Assembly: GCA_012270975.1 (NCBI GenBank)
Contig: JAAXHH010000141.1
Location: forward strand, 407,089-471,088
Direction: 5' to 3'
Length of the DNA: 64,000 bases
Source of the DNA: Candidatus Latescibacterota bacterium
Lineage (GTDB): Bacteria; JAAXHH01
Shown: positions 1 through 8,389 of the stretch, in pieces
Position numbering within the stretch: the first letter of the stretch is position 1
Layout: each line of letters starts with the position of its first letter
Program-made: the position numbers and the translations under genes
Notes under the pieces: model-generated
The model's database searches: none
The model's input: only the letters and a program-made list of their open reading frames with translations
What the model was told of the DNA's origin: nothing

Positions 1-822
1 TGTCCGCTCCTCCGTGCGTGGCCTCGCGGGTCGTCAGGAGGAGAAACAGGTTCAGTACGCCGGTTCGTATGAAGAGATCGGAACCCGCGCGCATGAGCCT
101 GCCGACCGCGCCGAATTCAACCTGGAACGTCCAGCCAAGCTTCCGCCTGATGATCCAGATCGACCAGACCGCCCCAATCCAGTACGCGACGACGCTGGCC
201 ACCGCCGCACCCGCGATGCCTAGGGCGGGCACGGGGCCCGCGCCGAAAATGAGGATCGGGTCGAGCACGATGTTTATGCCGTTGATGCCGAGGGCGATCC
301 AGAGCGGCGAGCGCATATCCTGGAGTCCCCTCAAAGCGCCACAGGCCGTCAGCGTGATCAGGATGGCGGGAGCGCCGAGCCAGCGCCAGAAGATGTAGTC
401 CACGGCCCCATCGTGGATCGCACCCGACGCCCCAAGCAACGTGGCGAGATACGAGGTGAGTGGAATGCCGAGGATGATGATCAGCAGGCCGAAGACCGTG
501 CTCATGATGATGCCCAGGCTGCTCATGGAAACGGACCGGTGCCGGTCGTTGTCGCCCTCGGCCTGAGCTACTTCGGTCTGGGTACTGATCCCGAGGAAGT
601 TGAAGACCCAGAAGAGGCCGGAAAGTGCCACGGCGCCGACCCCCAGGGCGGCCAGGGACTCGGCGCCGAGCCGCTTGATGAAGGCCGTGTCCACGAGACC
701 GGTAAGCGGTTCGGCGATGAGTGAGAGCAGGACGGGGAAGGAAAGCCGTACAAGCGTGGCGTGGGGTCTGGCCGAAAAGGGATGTTCTGGCGAGGAGACC
801 GCGGGTTTTGAATCGCGCATAT
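1..822 (-). CDS. MATE family efflux transporter (3' end outside window)
   Basis: Predicted inner-membrane drug/sodium or proton antiporter of the MATE (DinF-like) family. I translated the open frame from an ATG at 822 to the window edge: 274 residues, with a 20-residue hydrophilic N-terminus followed by the family's opening pattern (PVLLSLIAEPLTGLVDTAFI) and several hydrophobic helices with polar loops. A full MATE protein is about 440-470 residues, so roughly 40% lies outside. The start lies 30 nt after the stop of the upstream amino-acid oxidase gene on the same strand, so the two are probably co-transcribed. That context suggests export of an amino-acid-derived compound, but the substrate cannot be read from sequence. 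Confidence 0.85.
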
Positions 823-852
823 CTAGTTAATCGGCGTACTCAGTCGGCGTAC

Positions 853-2109
853 TTAGTAGGCGAACCGGTCCACCGCGAGAAGGTCGAGGTCGATATCGGT
901 CCGCTCGCCGGCTACAATCTGGCCAACCAGCTTCCCAGTCACCGGACCGAGGGATACCCCAATCATGGCATGGCCAGCCGCAACGACCAGGTTCCGGGCG
1001 TCCGGGGCCCGGCCCAGAAAAGGCAACCCGTCGGGCGTGCAGGGACGCAGGCCGCACCAGGTCTCCAGGATCTCATGGGATCCGATATCGAACGTCGGAA
1101 GATACCTGGATACGGCACTGGTAATGGCGAAAACACGCCGGTGGTTTATGGAATAGTCCATGCCGGCCAGCTCCAGGGTGCCTCCGATACGCAGCGTGTC
1201 GCCCATGGGCGTGACGGCCACCCGGGATTCGGACAGCATGAAGGGCATTTCCGGCCAGCCTGACGGCCGTCTCAGGGTAACGCTGTACCCCTTTGCCGGC
1301 TGGATGGGCAGCGGGATTCCGGCGAGTTTGGCGAGCGCGGCCGACCAGGAACCCGCCGTGAGCACCACTTCTCCCGCCGCGATGTCTCCCCGGGTCGTTT
1401 GGGTAACCTTGATGTGGCCGTTCTCTCGCGTAAATCCGGTCACTTCGGTACCTGTCCGCACCACCACACCGAGGCCCTCCATATGGTCCGCCAATGAACG
1501 CACGAACTTGCCCGGCGTCAAATGGGCATCCTGCCGGAAGTGCAGGCCGCCCAGCGCATCCAGTTCCAGCCCCGGAAGCACTTCGGCCAGACCGTCCGGT
1601 GAAAGTTCGTCGATTTCCAACCCGTAGGAAGAGAGGAGGTGACGTTCCTCTTCCCCTTCCTCCAGGCCCTCCGGCGTTCGATACAGGGACACTACGCCCC
1701 GCTGATGATAGTCGAATTCCACCCCGTCCAGGCCGTTCAGCTCATCGAAGAGTGACAGGCTCTGCAGACTCAGGTCCCGGATGAATGGTATAGCCCTTCG
1801 CATCCGGCCTTCACCGCTCGCCTTCCAGAACGCCCAGAGCCAGCGGATCAGCGACGGATCCAGCCGCGGCTTGATGTAGAAAGGGCTGTCCGGCTTGAAC
1901 ATCCACTTCAGGCCCTTCGACACGACGCCCGGCGCCGCGAGCGGCACGCTGTGACTGGGCACGACGAGCCCCATGTTGCCGTGGGAGGCGCCGGACCCGA
2001 TCTCCCCGCGGTCCACGAGGGTGACCTCGTATCCTGCCTCACGCAGGTAGTACGCGGCGCAGACGCCCACCGCGCCGCCTCCGATGATCAATACGTCGGT
2101 CTTGTCCAT
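853..2109 (-). CDS. FAD-dependent D-amino acid dehydrogenase/oxidase (DadA-like)
   Basis: DAO-superfamily flavoenzyme of 418 residues, expected to oxidise a D-amino acid or glycine-type secondary amine to the imino acid. The N-terminal dinucleotide-binding motif is intact (IIGGGAVG, residues 8-15, after a beta strand, ending in the VDRG acidic turn). The following GSGASHGNMG segment is the flavin-contacting region of DadA-type enzymes. The C-terminus has the GLRPCTPDGLPFLG signature and the GHAMIGVSLGP motif that closes the FAD site. Length matches DadA (about 410-430). It lies between a peptide-binding lipoprotein and a MATE exporter, all on the minus strand, which fits catabolism of imported peptide-derived D-amino acids. 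Substrate specificity is not readable. Confidence 0.85.
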   Translation of the reverse strand: MDKTDVLIIGGGAVGVCAAYYLREAGYEVTLVDRGEIGSGASHGNMGLVVPSHSVPLAAPGVVSKGLKWMFKPDSPFYIKPRLDPSLIRWLWAFWKASGEGRMRRAIPFIRDLSLQSLSLFDELNGLDGVEFDYHQRGVVSLYRTPEGLEEGEEERHLLSSYGLEIDELSPDGLAEVLPGLELDALGGLHFRQDAHLTPGKFVRSLADHMEGLGVVVRTGTEVTGFTRENGHIKVTQTTRGDIAAGEVVLTAGSWSAALAKLAGIPLPIQPAKGYSVTLRRPSGWPEMPFMLSESRVAVTPMGDTLRIGGTLELAGMDYSINHRRVFAITSAVSRYLPTFDIGSHEILETWCGLRPCTPDGLPFLGRAPDARNLVVAAGHAMIGVSLGPVTGKLVGQIVAGERTDIDLDLLAVDRFAY

Positions 2110-2178
2110 GAGAATCGCTGTGAATCAGTAGAGGGCGGGACGCAGTACGACGGATGTATCCATGCATTCCGCGGCGAA

Positions 2179-3888
2179 TCAGTCGCGGGCGATGTACATT
2201 TCCGTGAAGTTCACGGTCTGAATCGATATGATCGGCACCACGCGGCCTTCGCGGTCCTGCTTGACGCCCCGGAGATAGGGTTTTCGCAATTCCGTAATCA
2301 CCGGGTGGAATAGAAAGACGGCGCCCGCCTCCTCGGCGAGGATGCGTTCGGCCCGGGCGTACAGGTCGTAGCGTACCGCGGGATCCATATGGGTATTGGC
2401 CCGATCGAGCAGGTCGTCGAATTCCGCGTGCAGCCAGTCGTGGCGGGCATATCCCCTGGGCTGGGACCGCCAGAGGAGGCCGAGCATGTTGGACGGGTCG
2501 GGGTAGTCGTAGACGAAAACCAGCATGCCCATGGGGATCTGCCACTGGAACAGGTTCTCGTTGAAAACGTTGCGCTGCTGATACCGGATTTCGAGTTCGA
2601 TGCCCAGTGTCTCCCTGAGCATGGCCTGCACGGCCTCTCCCGCGATGCGGTTGATGCCCGTATCGGCCACCCGCAGCCACAGCTCAGTCTTCGGAAAGCC
2701 CCGTCCTTCCGGATAACCGGCTTCCGCCATCAGCCGCCGCGCCTCGTCGGGATCGTAAGCCTGGGACGCCCTGAACTGGTCCGCCGAATACCCGGGGAAG
2801 CCGGGCGGGAGCATGGAGTACGCCGGGATGGCGAGATCATTGAGGACGGTCGTGCTGAGCGTAGATCGGTCGATGGCACGCGCAATGGCCTGCCTTATCC
2901 GGGCGTCGTCGAAGGGAGGCTGCCGGGTCTGGAAGAACAGGTACCACGTGGTGAACTCCGGCATCCGGTGAATCTCCTGCACGAGCTGTTCGTCCTGAAG
3001 CACCCGCTCGTAGTCGATGGGATCCAGGCGGTAGGCGTCGACCTCACCGTTCTCGTAGGGCAGCGTGCCCGGCCGCTGGGCGCCGATGAACTTGACGATG
3101 ATCTCCTCGAGCAGCGCCTTGTGCGGACCGTTGTAGTTCGGATCCAGCGTGAACGTCATGTCCGATCCCGTTTTCCATTCCGCCAGCCGGTAGGTGAAAT
3201 TGGACACGCAGTGCTCCGGCTCGGTCCACGTCGCGCCGAACTTCTCCACCTGCCACCGCGGCACGGGCGAAGAGGTGATAAAGGAGACGATGTACGGCAG
3301 GTAAGGACAGGGGCCCTCCGTCTCGATCTCGAAGGTCAGATCGTCCACCGCGCGGATTCCCACCTGCTCCACGTCCTGGAGTTCGCCCTGATTGAAGGCC
3401 CGCCCGTTCTTGATCACGTAGTAGAGAAAGGCGTAGATGTTCCCGCTGGCCGGGTCCAGCATGCGGCGGAAGGAGTACTCGAAATCGTGGGCCGTTACGT
3501 CCCTCCCGTCGCTCCACCGCGCGCCTTCCCTGAGATGGAAGGTCCATGTCCGGCCGTCTTCCGAAGATTCCCAGCGGTCGGCTGCGGCAGGCACCAACTC
3601 GTTATTCTCGTCCAGCAACACCAGGCGCTCGAAGGCGAAGTACGTGCCGTCGGCTTCGTAGGCCGCCACGCTGATGTCCAGCGTGGACGGCTCGCGGAAC
3701 ATGTAGCGGAACTTCTGCCGGTCCGGCGGGGCCGCGTCGTCCGGCAGCTGGCGGCCTATGGAATTGACCCAGGTATGGCCGTCGGGCTGCTGGACGTCAT
3801 CCTCGACGCCGCATCCACTCAGATGGATGACGGACAGCGCAAACAGAGCGTAGCGTAGATGATTCAGAGGTTGCGTGAGCATGCGCAT
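2179..3888 (-). CDS. ABC transporter peptide-binding lipoprotein (SBP family 5, OppA/DppA-like)
   Basis: Extracytoplasmic solute receptor of the oligopeptide/dipeptide ABC family, 569 residues. I start it at ATG 3888 because a GGAG box lies 7 nt upstream; the longer frame begins at an unsupported TTG at 3894. The N-terminus is a lipoprotein signal with lipobox LSGC (Cys26). The mature part shows the SBP_bac_5 signature region (TWTFHLREGARWSDG and VTAHDFEYSFRRMLDP) and the later DDARIRQAIARAIDR segment. No permease or ATPase genes are adjacent, so it must use components encoded elsewhere or act as an orphan receptor. It lies between a membrane dipeptidase and a D-amino-acid oxidase gene, suggesting peptide uptake. 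Confidence 0.9.
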   Translation of the reverse strand: MRMLTQPLNHLRYALFALSVIHLSGCGVEDDVQQPDGHTWVNSIGRQLPDDAAPPDRQKFRYMFREPSTLDISVAAYEADGTYFAFERLVLLDENNELVPAAADRWESSEDGRTWTFHLREGARWSDGRDVTAHDFEYSFRRMLDPASGNIYAFLYYVIKNGRAFNQGELQDVEQVGIRAVDDLTFEIETEGPCPYLPYIVSFITSSPVPRWQVEKFGATWTEPEHCVSNFTYRLAEWKTGSDMTFTLDPNYNGPHKALLEEIIVKFIGAQRPGTLPYENGEVDAYRLDPIDYERVLQDEQLVQEIHRMPEFTTWYLFFQTRQPPFDDARIRQAIARAIDRSTLSTTVLNDLAIPAYSMLPPGFPGYSADQFRASQAYDPDEARRLMAEAGYPEGRGFPKTELWLRVADTGINRIAGEAVQAMLRETLGIELEIRYQQRNVFNENLFQWQIPMGMLVFVYDYPDPSNMLGLLWRSQPRGYARHDWLHAEFDDLLDRANTHMDPAVRYDLYARAERILAEEAGAVFLFHPVITELRKPYLRGVKQDREGRVVPIISIQTVNFTEMYIARD

Positions 3889-3988
3889 GATCAAACTCCG
3901 GGTGATTCCGTCGGCCGGTCCGTGGCGGGTATTCCGTTAGCTGGTCCGCGGCCGGTACTCCGTCCGCTTTTCCGTGGTGTATGGTCGG

Positions 3989-5077
3989 TCAACCACCCTT
4001 CGGCAGGTGGTCCGTATAGAATCGAACCCAGTTTCTGTACATGACCTTCTCGATGTCTTCCCGGGCGTATCCCCGCTCCTCGAGGATGGGAACCAGCAAC
4101 TGGTAATCGGCGATGGAATCGACTTCGGCGGGCGCTCCGTCGATACCGCCCTGTCCGTCGGTGTCGCCGCCGATCGCCGCGTGATCGGCGTTGCCTGCCA
4201 ACTGGCACACGTGATCGATGTGATCGGCCACGTGGGAAAGGCTGATGTCCTCGCGCCGGAAATGGTCCCGGCGGTTGTATCCCCCGGTGTTCGACCAGTC
4301 GAGGGTGTACCAGGGGCAGAGCATCCAGGTGTCCATGGACGCGCCGATGACGCCGCCCCGTTCGATGACGATCCTGAGCTGTTCGTCGGAGAACTGGCGC
4401 TGGCCAGGGACGAGGGTGCGGCAGTTCTGGTGACTGGCCAGGACCGGACCCTCATACAGGTCCACGGCCTCGAAGAAACTTTCGTCCGATATGTGTGTCA
4501 GATCGAGCAGCATGCCGCAGGCGGACATCTCGCGGAGCAACTCCCCGGCGGGCGGGAACAGGCCGCCCGTGGAACCCGTGCCGTGGGCATAGGTGCTCGG
4601 GCCGTAGTGGGTCAGGCTCACCACGCGGACACCCGCCTCGAACCATTCGTGTACCTGTTCGGGCCAGAGAATGGGATCGGCGCCCTCCATGCCCAGGATG
4701 AAACCCACGGGCAGTCTTTCGGTATCCTCCGCCTTTTCCCAGACGGACATATGCGTCGCCAGGGCTTGTCCGCCAGTAAGCACGACGCCTTCACCCTGTT
4801 CCGCCAGTATGTGATAATAGGCCAACTGGCCGCGGGCCGCCCCATAGACCGCCGCGCTGCCGCGGAGACCGTCCAGTATGCTGTTTTCTCGTTCTCGACG
4901 TACAGTGAACTTCATCAGGGCGGCCGCGACCCGGCCCCGGCGCATCTCGGGCAGGCAGGCGAAGGCGACGTTGTCCGGATCCCCGGCGGCTCGCACCTCC
5001 GCCAGAGGACAGGTGACGTCCCTGTTGCGTTCGATACCACTGTATGCCATGGGGTAGTCGCCGTCAAAGATAAGCAT
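3989..5077 (-). CDS. Membrane dipeptidase family protein (peptidase M19) with altered first metal motif
   Basis: Amidohydrolase-fold dipeptidase of the renal dipeptidase (M19) family, 362 residues. Start chosen at ATG 5077; a longer frame starts at TTG 5113, but that TTG is the -35 box of a promoter. Family metal and catalytic residues are visible: Glu131 (GMEG), His195 (DLTH), His216 (ASH) and Asp305 (GGDTDG). The usual N-terminal HxD zinc motif is not: the matching stretch reads FDGDYP (residues 4-9), with Asp in place of His and Pro in place of Asp. The enzyme may therefore bind one metal or use other ligands, and dipeptidase activity is uncertain. Downstream on the same strand is the peptide-binding lipoprotein gene, 100 nt away. 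Confidence 0.85.
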   Translation of the reverse strand: MLIFDGDYPMAYSGIERNRDVTCPLAEVRAAGDPDNVAFACLPEMRRGRVAAALMKFTVRRERENSILDGLRGSAAVYGAARGQLAYYHILAEQGEGVVLTGGQALATHMSVWEKAEDTERLPVGFILGMEGADPILWPEQVHEWFEAGVRVVSLTHYGPSTYAHGTGSTGGLFPPAGELLREMSACGMLLDLTHISDESFFEAVDLYEGPVLASHQNCRTLVPGQRQFSDEQLRIVIERGGVIGASMDTWMLCPWYTLDWSNTGGYNRRDHFRREDISLSHVADHIDHVCQLAGNADHAAIGGDTDGQGGIDGAPAEVDSIADYQLLVPILEERGYAREDIEKVMYRNWVRFYTDHLPKGG

Positions 5078-5084
5078 GAAAAAA

Positions 5085-5113
5085 ACGATACCGGGCGGGC
5101 CACGGAGTGTCAA
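5085..5113 (-). promoter_or_regulatory. Sigma70-type promoter giving a nearly leaderless M19 dipeptidase mRNA
   Basis: On the minus strand, TTGACA (5113-5108) and TATCGT (5090-5085) are separated by exactly 17 nt. The predicted start site falls 1-2 nt before the ATG at 5077, so the transcript would have essentially no leader. No Shine-Dalgarno sequence is visible upstream of that ATG, which agrees. Confidence 0.6.
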
Positions 5114-5165
5114 TACAAATCACCCGCCATAGTATCCCTTTGGAGCGACGGCCCTGCGCCTGTCC

Positions 5166-5194
5166 TTGCGCTCGCGCGGCCATGGTCGTATAAT
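5166..5194 (+). promoter_or_regulatory. Promoter for the zinc dehydrogenase pair
   Basis: A perfect TATAAT (5189-5194) lies 17 nt after a weak TTGCGC (5166-5171). It would give a leader of about 125 nt before the ATG at 5327. It is arranged divergently from the M19 dipeptidase promoter. Confidence 0.5.
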
Positions 5195-5223
5195 AGGCGT
5201 CCGTTGAGAGGCATCCGTGAAAC

Positions 5224-5281
5224 CCGGACCGTGGTCCGGTCGTCTTACCGGTAAGGCAGGTCCGTTCCAGACGGTAAGGCA
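5224..5281 (+). promoter_or_regulatory. Leader with two palindromes and a 9-nt direct repeat
   Basis: The leader of the first dehydrogenase gene contains an inverted repeat CCGGACC/GGTCCGG with a 2-nt centre (5224-5239), a 12-nt perfect palindrome CTTACCGGTAAG (5244-5255), and GGTAAGGCA twice (5250-5258 and 5273-5281, 23 nt apart). This is the kind of symmetry expected of repressor sites or an RNA hairpin. No regulator family can be named. Confidence 0.35.
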
Positions 5282-5326
5282 TTCCCGTCCCATTTACCCG
5301 AACCGGCCATTTCGGATACGAACCCG

Positions 5327-6355
5327 ATGCGTGCATGTGTACTCGTAGAACCCGGACGAATCGAGACCCGCGACGACATCGACATGCCCGTCGCGGGACC
5401 CGACGACGTGGTCGTACGAGTTAAATCCGCCCTGACCTGCGGGACAGATCTGAAAGCCTACAGGAGAGGGCATCATCTTATGCCGCCCCCGACCCTCTTC
5501 GGCCACGAGTTTTCCGGTGTGATTGTCGACAAAGGGAACAGGGTGGAAAGATTCTCCGTCGGGGAGCCCGTCATGTCCGTGCATACGGCACCCTGTGGGG
5601 AATGCGTGTATTGCAGAAGATCGCTCCAGAATCTGTGTCCCCATCTGACGAAAACGATGGCGCTGGGGGCCTACGCCGAATACCTGAGGGTTCCCGCCGC
5701 GGTGGTCGACACGAACATGTACCCCAAGCCCCATGCGCTGGGCTATCGCGAGGCGGCCATGCTCGAACCGCTGTCCTGCGTGGTCTATGGCATAAGTCAG
5801 GCACCCGTTGCATCCACCGACTCCGCGGTCGTCATCGGCGCCGGCGCCATCGGGCTGTTGCACGTCATGGTGCTGAAGGAAATGGGTGTGGAGCGGGTTA
5901 TCGTCTCGGGGCGTCACGACTACCGTCTCGAGATGGCGGCGAAGGTCGGGGCGGACCTCGTCATCGACAGCGACAGGGCGAATGCCACCGAAGTGGTGCT
6001 GGAAGCCACCGGGGGCCATGGTTCGCCCATCGTCTTCGAGTGCACGGGGTTGCCGGCCGTCTGGGAAGAAGCCGTCTCCATGGTCAGCAGGGGCGGCTGC
6101 GTCGTGCTTTTCGGCGGGTGCCCCGGCGGCACGACGGTAACTTATGACACCGCCAGGCTGCATTACGACCAGATCACCCTGAAGGGCGTTTTTCATTTTA
6201 CCCCGGAAGCGGTGCGCAGTTCCTACCACCTGCTCGCCGACGGACGACTCGACGTTACGCCCCTGATAACCGGCGATCGCACGCTGGAGGAAGTGCCGGA
6301 GACCTTTCGGAACTTCCTGGGAAACAACACGATGAAGTATGCGATCATTCCCTGA
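5327..6355 (+). CDS. Zinc-dependent medium-chain alcohol/polyol dehydrogenase
   Basis: MDR-family NAD(P)-dependent dehydrogenase of 342 residues (sorbitol or threonine dehydrogenase branch). Catalytic zinc ligands are visible as Cys38 (LTCGTD) and His60-Glu61 (FGHEF). The structural zinc lobe has its four cysteines at 90, 93, 96 and 104. A Rossmann GAGAIG motif follows in the middle of the protein. It is followed 18 nt later by a second MDR gene of identical length, so the two are probably one operon. The surrounding sugar-acid enzymes suggest a polyol or sugar-alcohol substrate, but specificity is not readable. The ribosome binding site is weak. Confidence 0.85.
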   Translation: MRACVLVEPGRIETRDDIDMPVAGPDDVVVRVKSALTCGTDLKAYRRGHHLMPPPTLFGHEFSGVIVDKGNRVERFSVGEPVMSVHTAPCGECVYCRRSLQNLCPHLTKTMALGAYAEYLRVPAAVVDTNMYPKPHALGYREAAMLEPLSCVVYGISQAPVASTDSAVVIGAGAIGLLHVMVLKEMGVERVIVSGRHDYRLEMAAKVGADLVIDSDRANATEVVLEATGGHGSPIVFECTGLPAVWEEAVSMVSRGGCVVLFGGCPGGTTVTYDTARLHYDQITLKGVFHFTPEAVRSSYHLLADGRLDVTPLITGDRTLEEVPETFRNFLGNNTMKYAIIP

Positions 6356-6373
6356 TTCCAAGAGATATTACCC

Positions 6374-7402
6374 ATGAAAGTCGCCCGGGTCTACGATATC
6401 GACGACATCCGAATCGAGGAGATGGACACGCCGGCCGTCACGGCGCGCGATGCCCTCGTGAAGATGCGCAGCTGCGGCATATGCAGTGGCGACGTTACCC
6501 CCTGGTACATCCGGCGAAAGGCACCCATCGTCATCGGGCACGAGCCGGCCGGAGTCATCGAGGCGCTGGGTAACGAGGTGGAGGGCCTGTCCGTGGGGGA
6601 TCGCGTGTTCATCCACCACCACGCTCCGTGCTATCGCTGCCGCCATTGCCGCCGCGGCAATTTCACCATGTGCGCTACCTGGAAGGAGACCCGGCTCGAC
6701 CCGGGCGGCGCGGCCGAGTATGTGCGCGTCCCTGAGATCAACCTCCGCTACGACACCCTGGTTCTGCCGGCGTCGGTCTCCTTCGACGACGGCGCGCTTA
6801 TCGAGCCCGTGGCCTGTTCGGTCAAGGCGGTCGAACGCGCGCGCATCCGTCCCGGCGATATCGTGCTCGTCATCGGACTGGGACTCATGGGTATGCTGAA
6901 CGGGATCGTGGCCCGGCATTACGGCGCGAAGACCGTCATCGGAACCGACCGGGTGGACTATCGCCTGAACAAGGCGCTCGAGCTCGGCATGGATCATGTG
7001 GTGGACGTGCGGGAAAGTGACCTGGCAGAATCCGTGCGCGATCTTACCGGTGGCATAATGGCCGACGCGGTCATCGTGGGTCCCGGAAGCATCCCCGCGA
7101 TGGAGACCGGACTGTCCTGCGTGGGCAAGGGCGGGATCGTGCTTCTTTTCATGTCCTCCCCCGAGGAGGATGTGCTTGCCTTCAGGCCCTTTGACCTGTA
7201 CTTTAACGATGTATCGATCGTGTGCAGCTATTCCTGCGGTCCGAATGACACCCGCATGGCGCTGGACCTCATCGAAGCCGGTGTGGTGACTTCCGACAAG
7301 GTCGTCACGCACCGTTTTCCATTGTCGGAGACGCGGCGGGGCATGGAGGTCACCGCCGCCGCCGGGGATTCTCTCAAAGTGTTGATACAGATCAATGCCT
7401 GA
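6374..7402 (+). CDS. Zinc-dependent medium-chain alcohol/polyol dehydrogenase (second copy)
   Basis: Second MDR dehydrogenase, also 342 residues. Zinc ligands are Cys37 (CGICSGD) and His56-Glu57 (GHEP). The structural zinc cysteines are 86, 89, 92 and 100 within a Cys-rich loop preceded by three histidines. The nucleotide-binding loop reads GLGLMG. It diverges clearly from its neighbour while keeping length and architecture, so the pair is either an old tandem duplication or two steps of one pathway. It probably oxidises a sugar alcohol or sugar; the cofactor and substrate are unresolved. Confidence 0.85.
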   Translation: MKVARVYDIDDIRIEEMDTPAVTARDALVKMRSCGICSGDVTPWYIRRKAPIVIGHEPAGVIEALGNEVEGLSVGDRVFIHHHAPCYRCRHCRRGNFTMCATWKETRLDPGGAAEYVRVPEINLRYDTLVLPASVSFDDGALIEPVACSVKAVERARIRPGDIVLVIGLGLMGMLNGIVARHYGAKTVIGTDRVDYRLNKALELGMDHVVDVRESDLAESVRDLTGGIMADAVIVGPGSIPAMETGLSCVGKGGIVLLFMSSPEEDVLAFRPFDLYFNDVSIVCSYSCGPNDTRMALDLIEAGVVTSDKVVTHRFPLSETRRGMEVTAAAGDSLKVLIQINA

Positions 7403-7477
7403 AACCACTACAATGGGTGTTTTAGTAATCGCGATCCATAAGCCCGTTGTCCCAATCGATAAGAAGGAGGAGTAGAA

Positions 7478-8302
7478 ATGTCCGACTATGATATCCGGGA
7501 GCAGCTACCCGGCAGCAACATACCCTATCTCAAGATCGCCATCGGCATCGTCGTGCTGCTGGTGTTGTACAACTCCTATGCCGTAATAGGCGCCGGCGAA
7601 CGAGGGGTCGTCTTCAGCAAGTTCGGCGGCGTCCAGGAACGCGTCCTGTCCGAAGGACTGCAGTTCAAGCTGCCCTTCATCGAGGACGTGATCCCCGTCG
7701 ACGTCAAGATCAAGAAGTCGGAAACGGCCGCAACAGCCTCCACCAAGGATCTGCAGACCGTTTCGTCCACGATCGCGTTGAACTATCACGTGGATCCGGG
7801 CGCGGTGAACACGGTATACCAGGAAATCGGTATCTTCTTCAAGGAGCGTGTCATCGATCCGGCGGTGCAGGAAGCCGTCAAGGCAGTATCCGCCCAGTAT
7901 ACCGCGGAGGAACTGATCACGCGCCGAGCCGATGTCAAGGACGAGATCAAGGAGTCCCTCACCGAACGCCTGATCACCTTCAACATGATCGTGGACGAGT
8001 TCAACATCGTCGATTTTTCTTTTTCCCAGACCTTCAACCTGGCGATCGAGGCCAAGCAGACGGCCGAGCAGCAGGCCCTGAAGGCCCAGCGCGACCTGGA
8101 ACGCATCCGGATCGAGGCCGAGCAGAAGATCGCCCAGGCAGAGGCGGAAGCCGAGGCGCAGCGCCTGCAGCGCGCCACGATCACGCCGACCCTGCTTCAA
8201 CTGCGCGCGATCGAGAAATGGGACGGCCACTTTCCGCAGGTCATCGGCCAGGCCATGCCCTTCATCGATATAAGAACGCTGGGAGCCCAGACCGGCAGGT
8301 AG
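7478..8302 (+). CDS. Prohibitin-like SPFH/Band 7 membrane protein
   Basis: SPFH-domain protein of 274 residues. A short cytoplasmic start is followed by one membrane helix (about residues 19-38) and the prohibitin entry motif (GAGERGVVFSKFGGV). Then come the Band 7 core (FKLPFIEDVIPVDVKIKKSE) and a C-terminal coiled coil rich in Ala, Glu and Gln (about 190-235). Such proteins form large membrane rings that scaffold or regulate membrane proteases such as FtsH. There is a strong ribosome binding site (AAGGAGGAG) before ATG 7478. No ftsH or NfeD-type partner is adjacent. Confidence 0.9.
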   Translation: MSDYDIREQLPGSNIPYLKIAIGIVVLLVLYNSYAVIGAGERGVVFSKFGGVQERVLSEGLQFKLPFIEDVIPVDVKIKKSETAATASTKDLQTVSSTIALNYHVDPGAVNTVYQEIGIFFKERVIDPAVQEAVKAVSAQYTAEELITRRADVKDEIKESLTERLITFNMIVDEFNIVDFSFSQTFNLAIEAKQTAEQQALKAQRDLERIRIEAEQKIAQAEAEAEAQRLQRATITPTLLQLRAIEKWDGHFPQVIGQAMPFIDIRTLGAQTGR

Positions 8303-8389
8303 AGCGTTCACGCACGCGTTCGAGCGTTCGCCGCATGAACACGGCTTAATCATCAATCCCCGCAGGCGACAAGGAGACAGGAGCCATAC

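Noticed and set aside
2389-3858. 489-codon plus-strand frame opposite the peptide-binding lipoprotein
   Set aside because: It is the antisense shadow of a well-supported gene in high-GC DNA.
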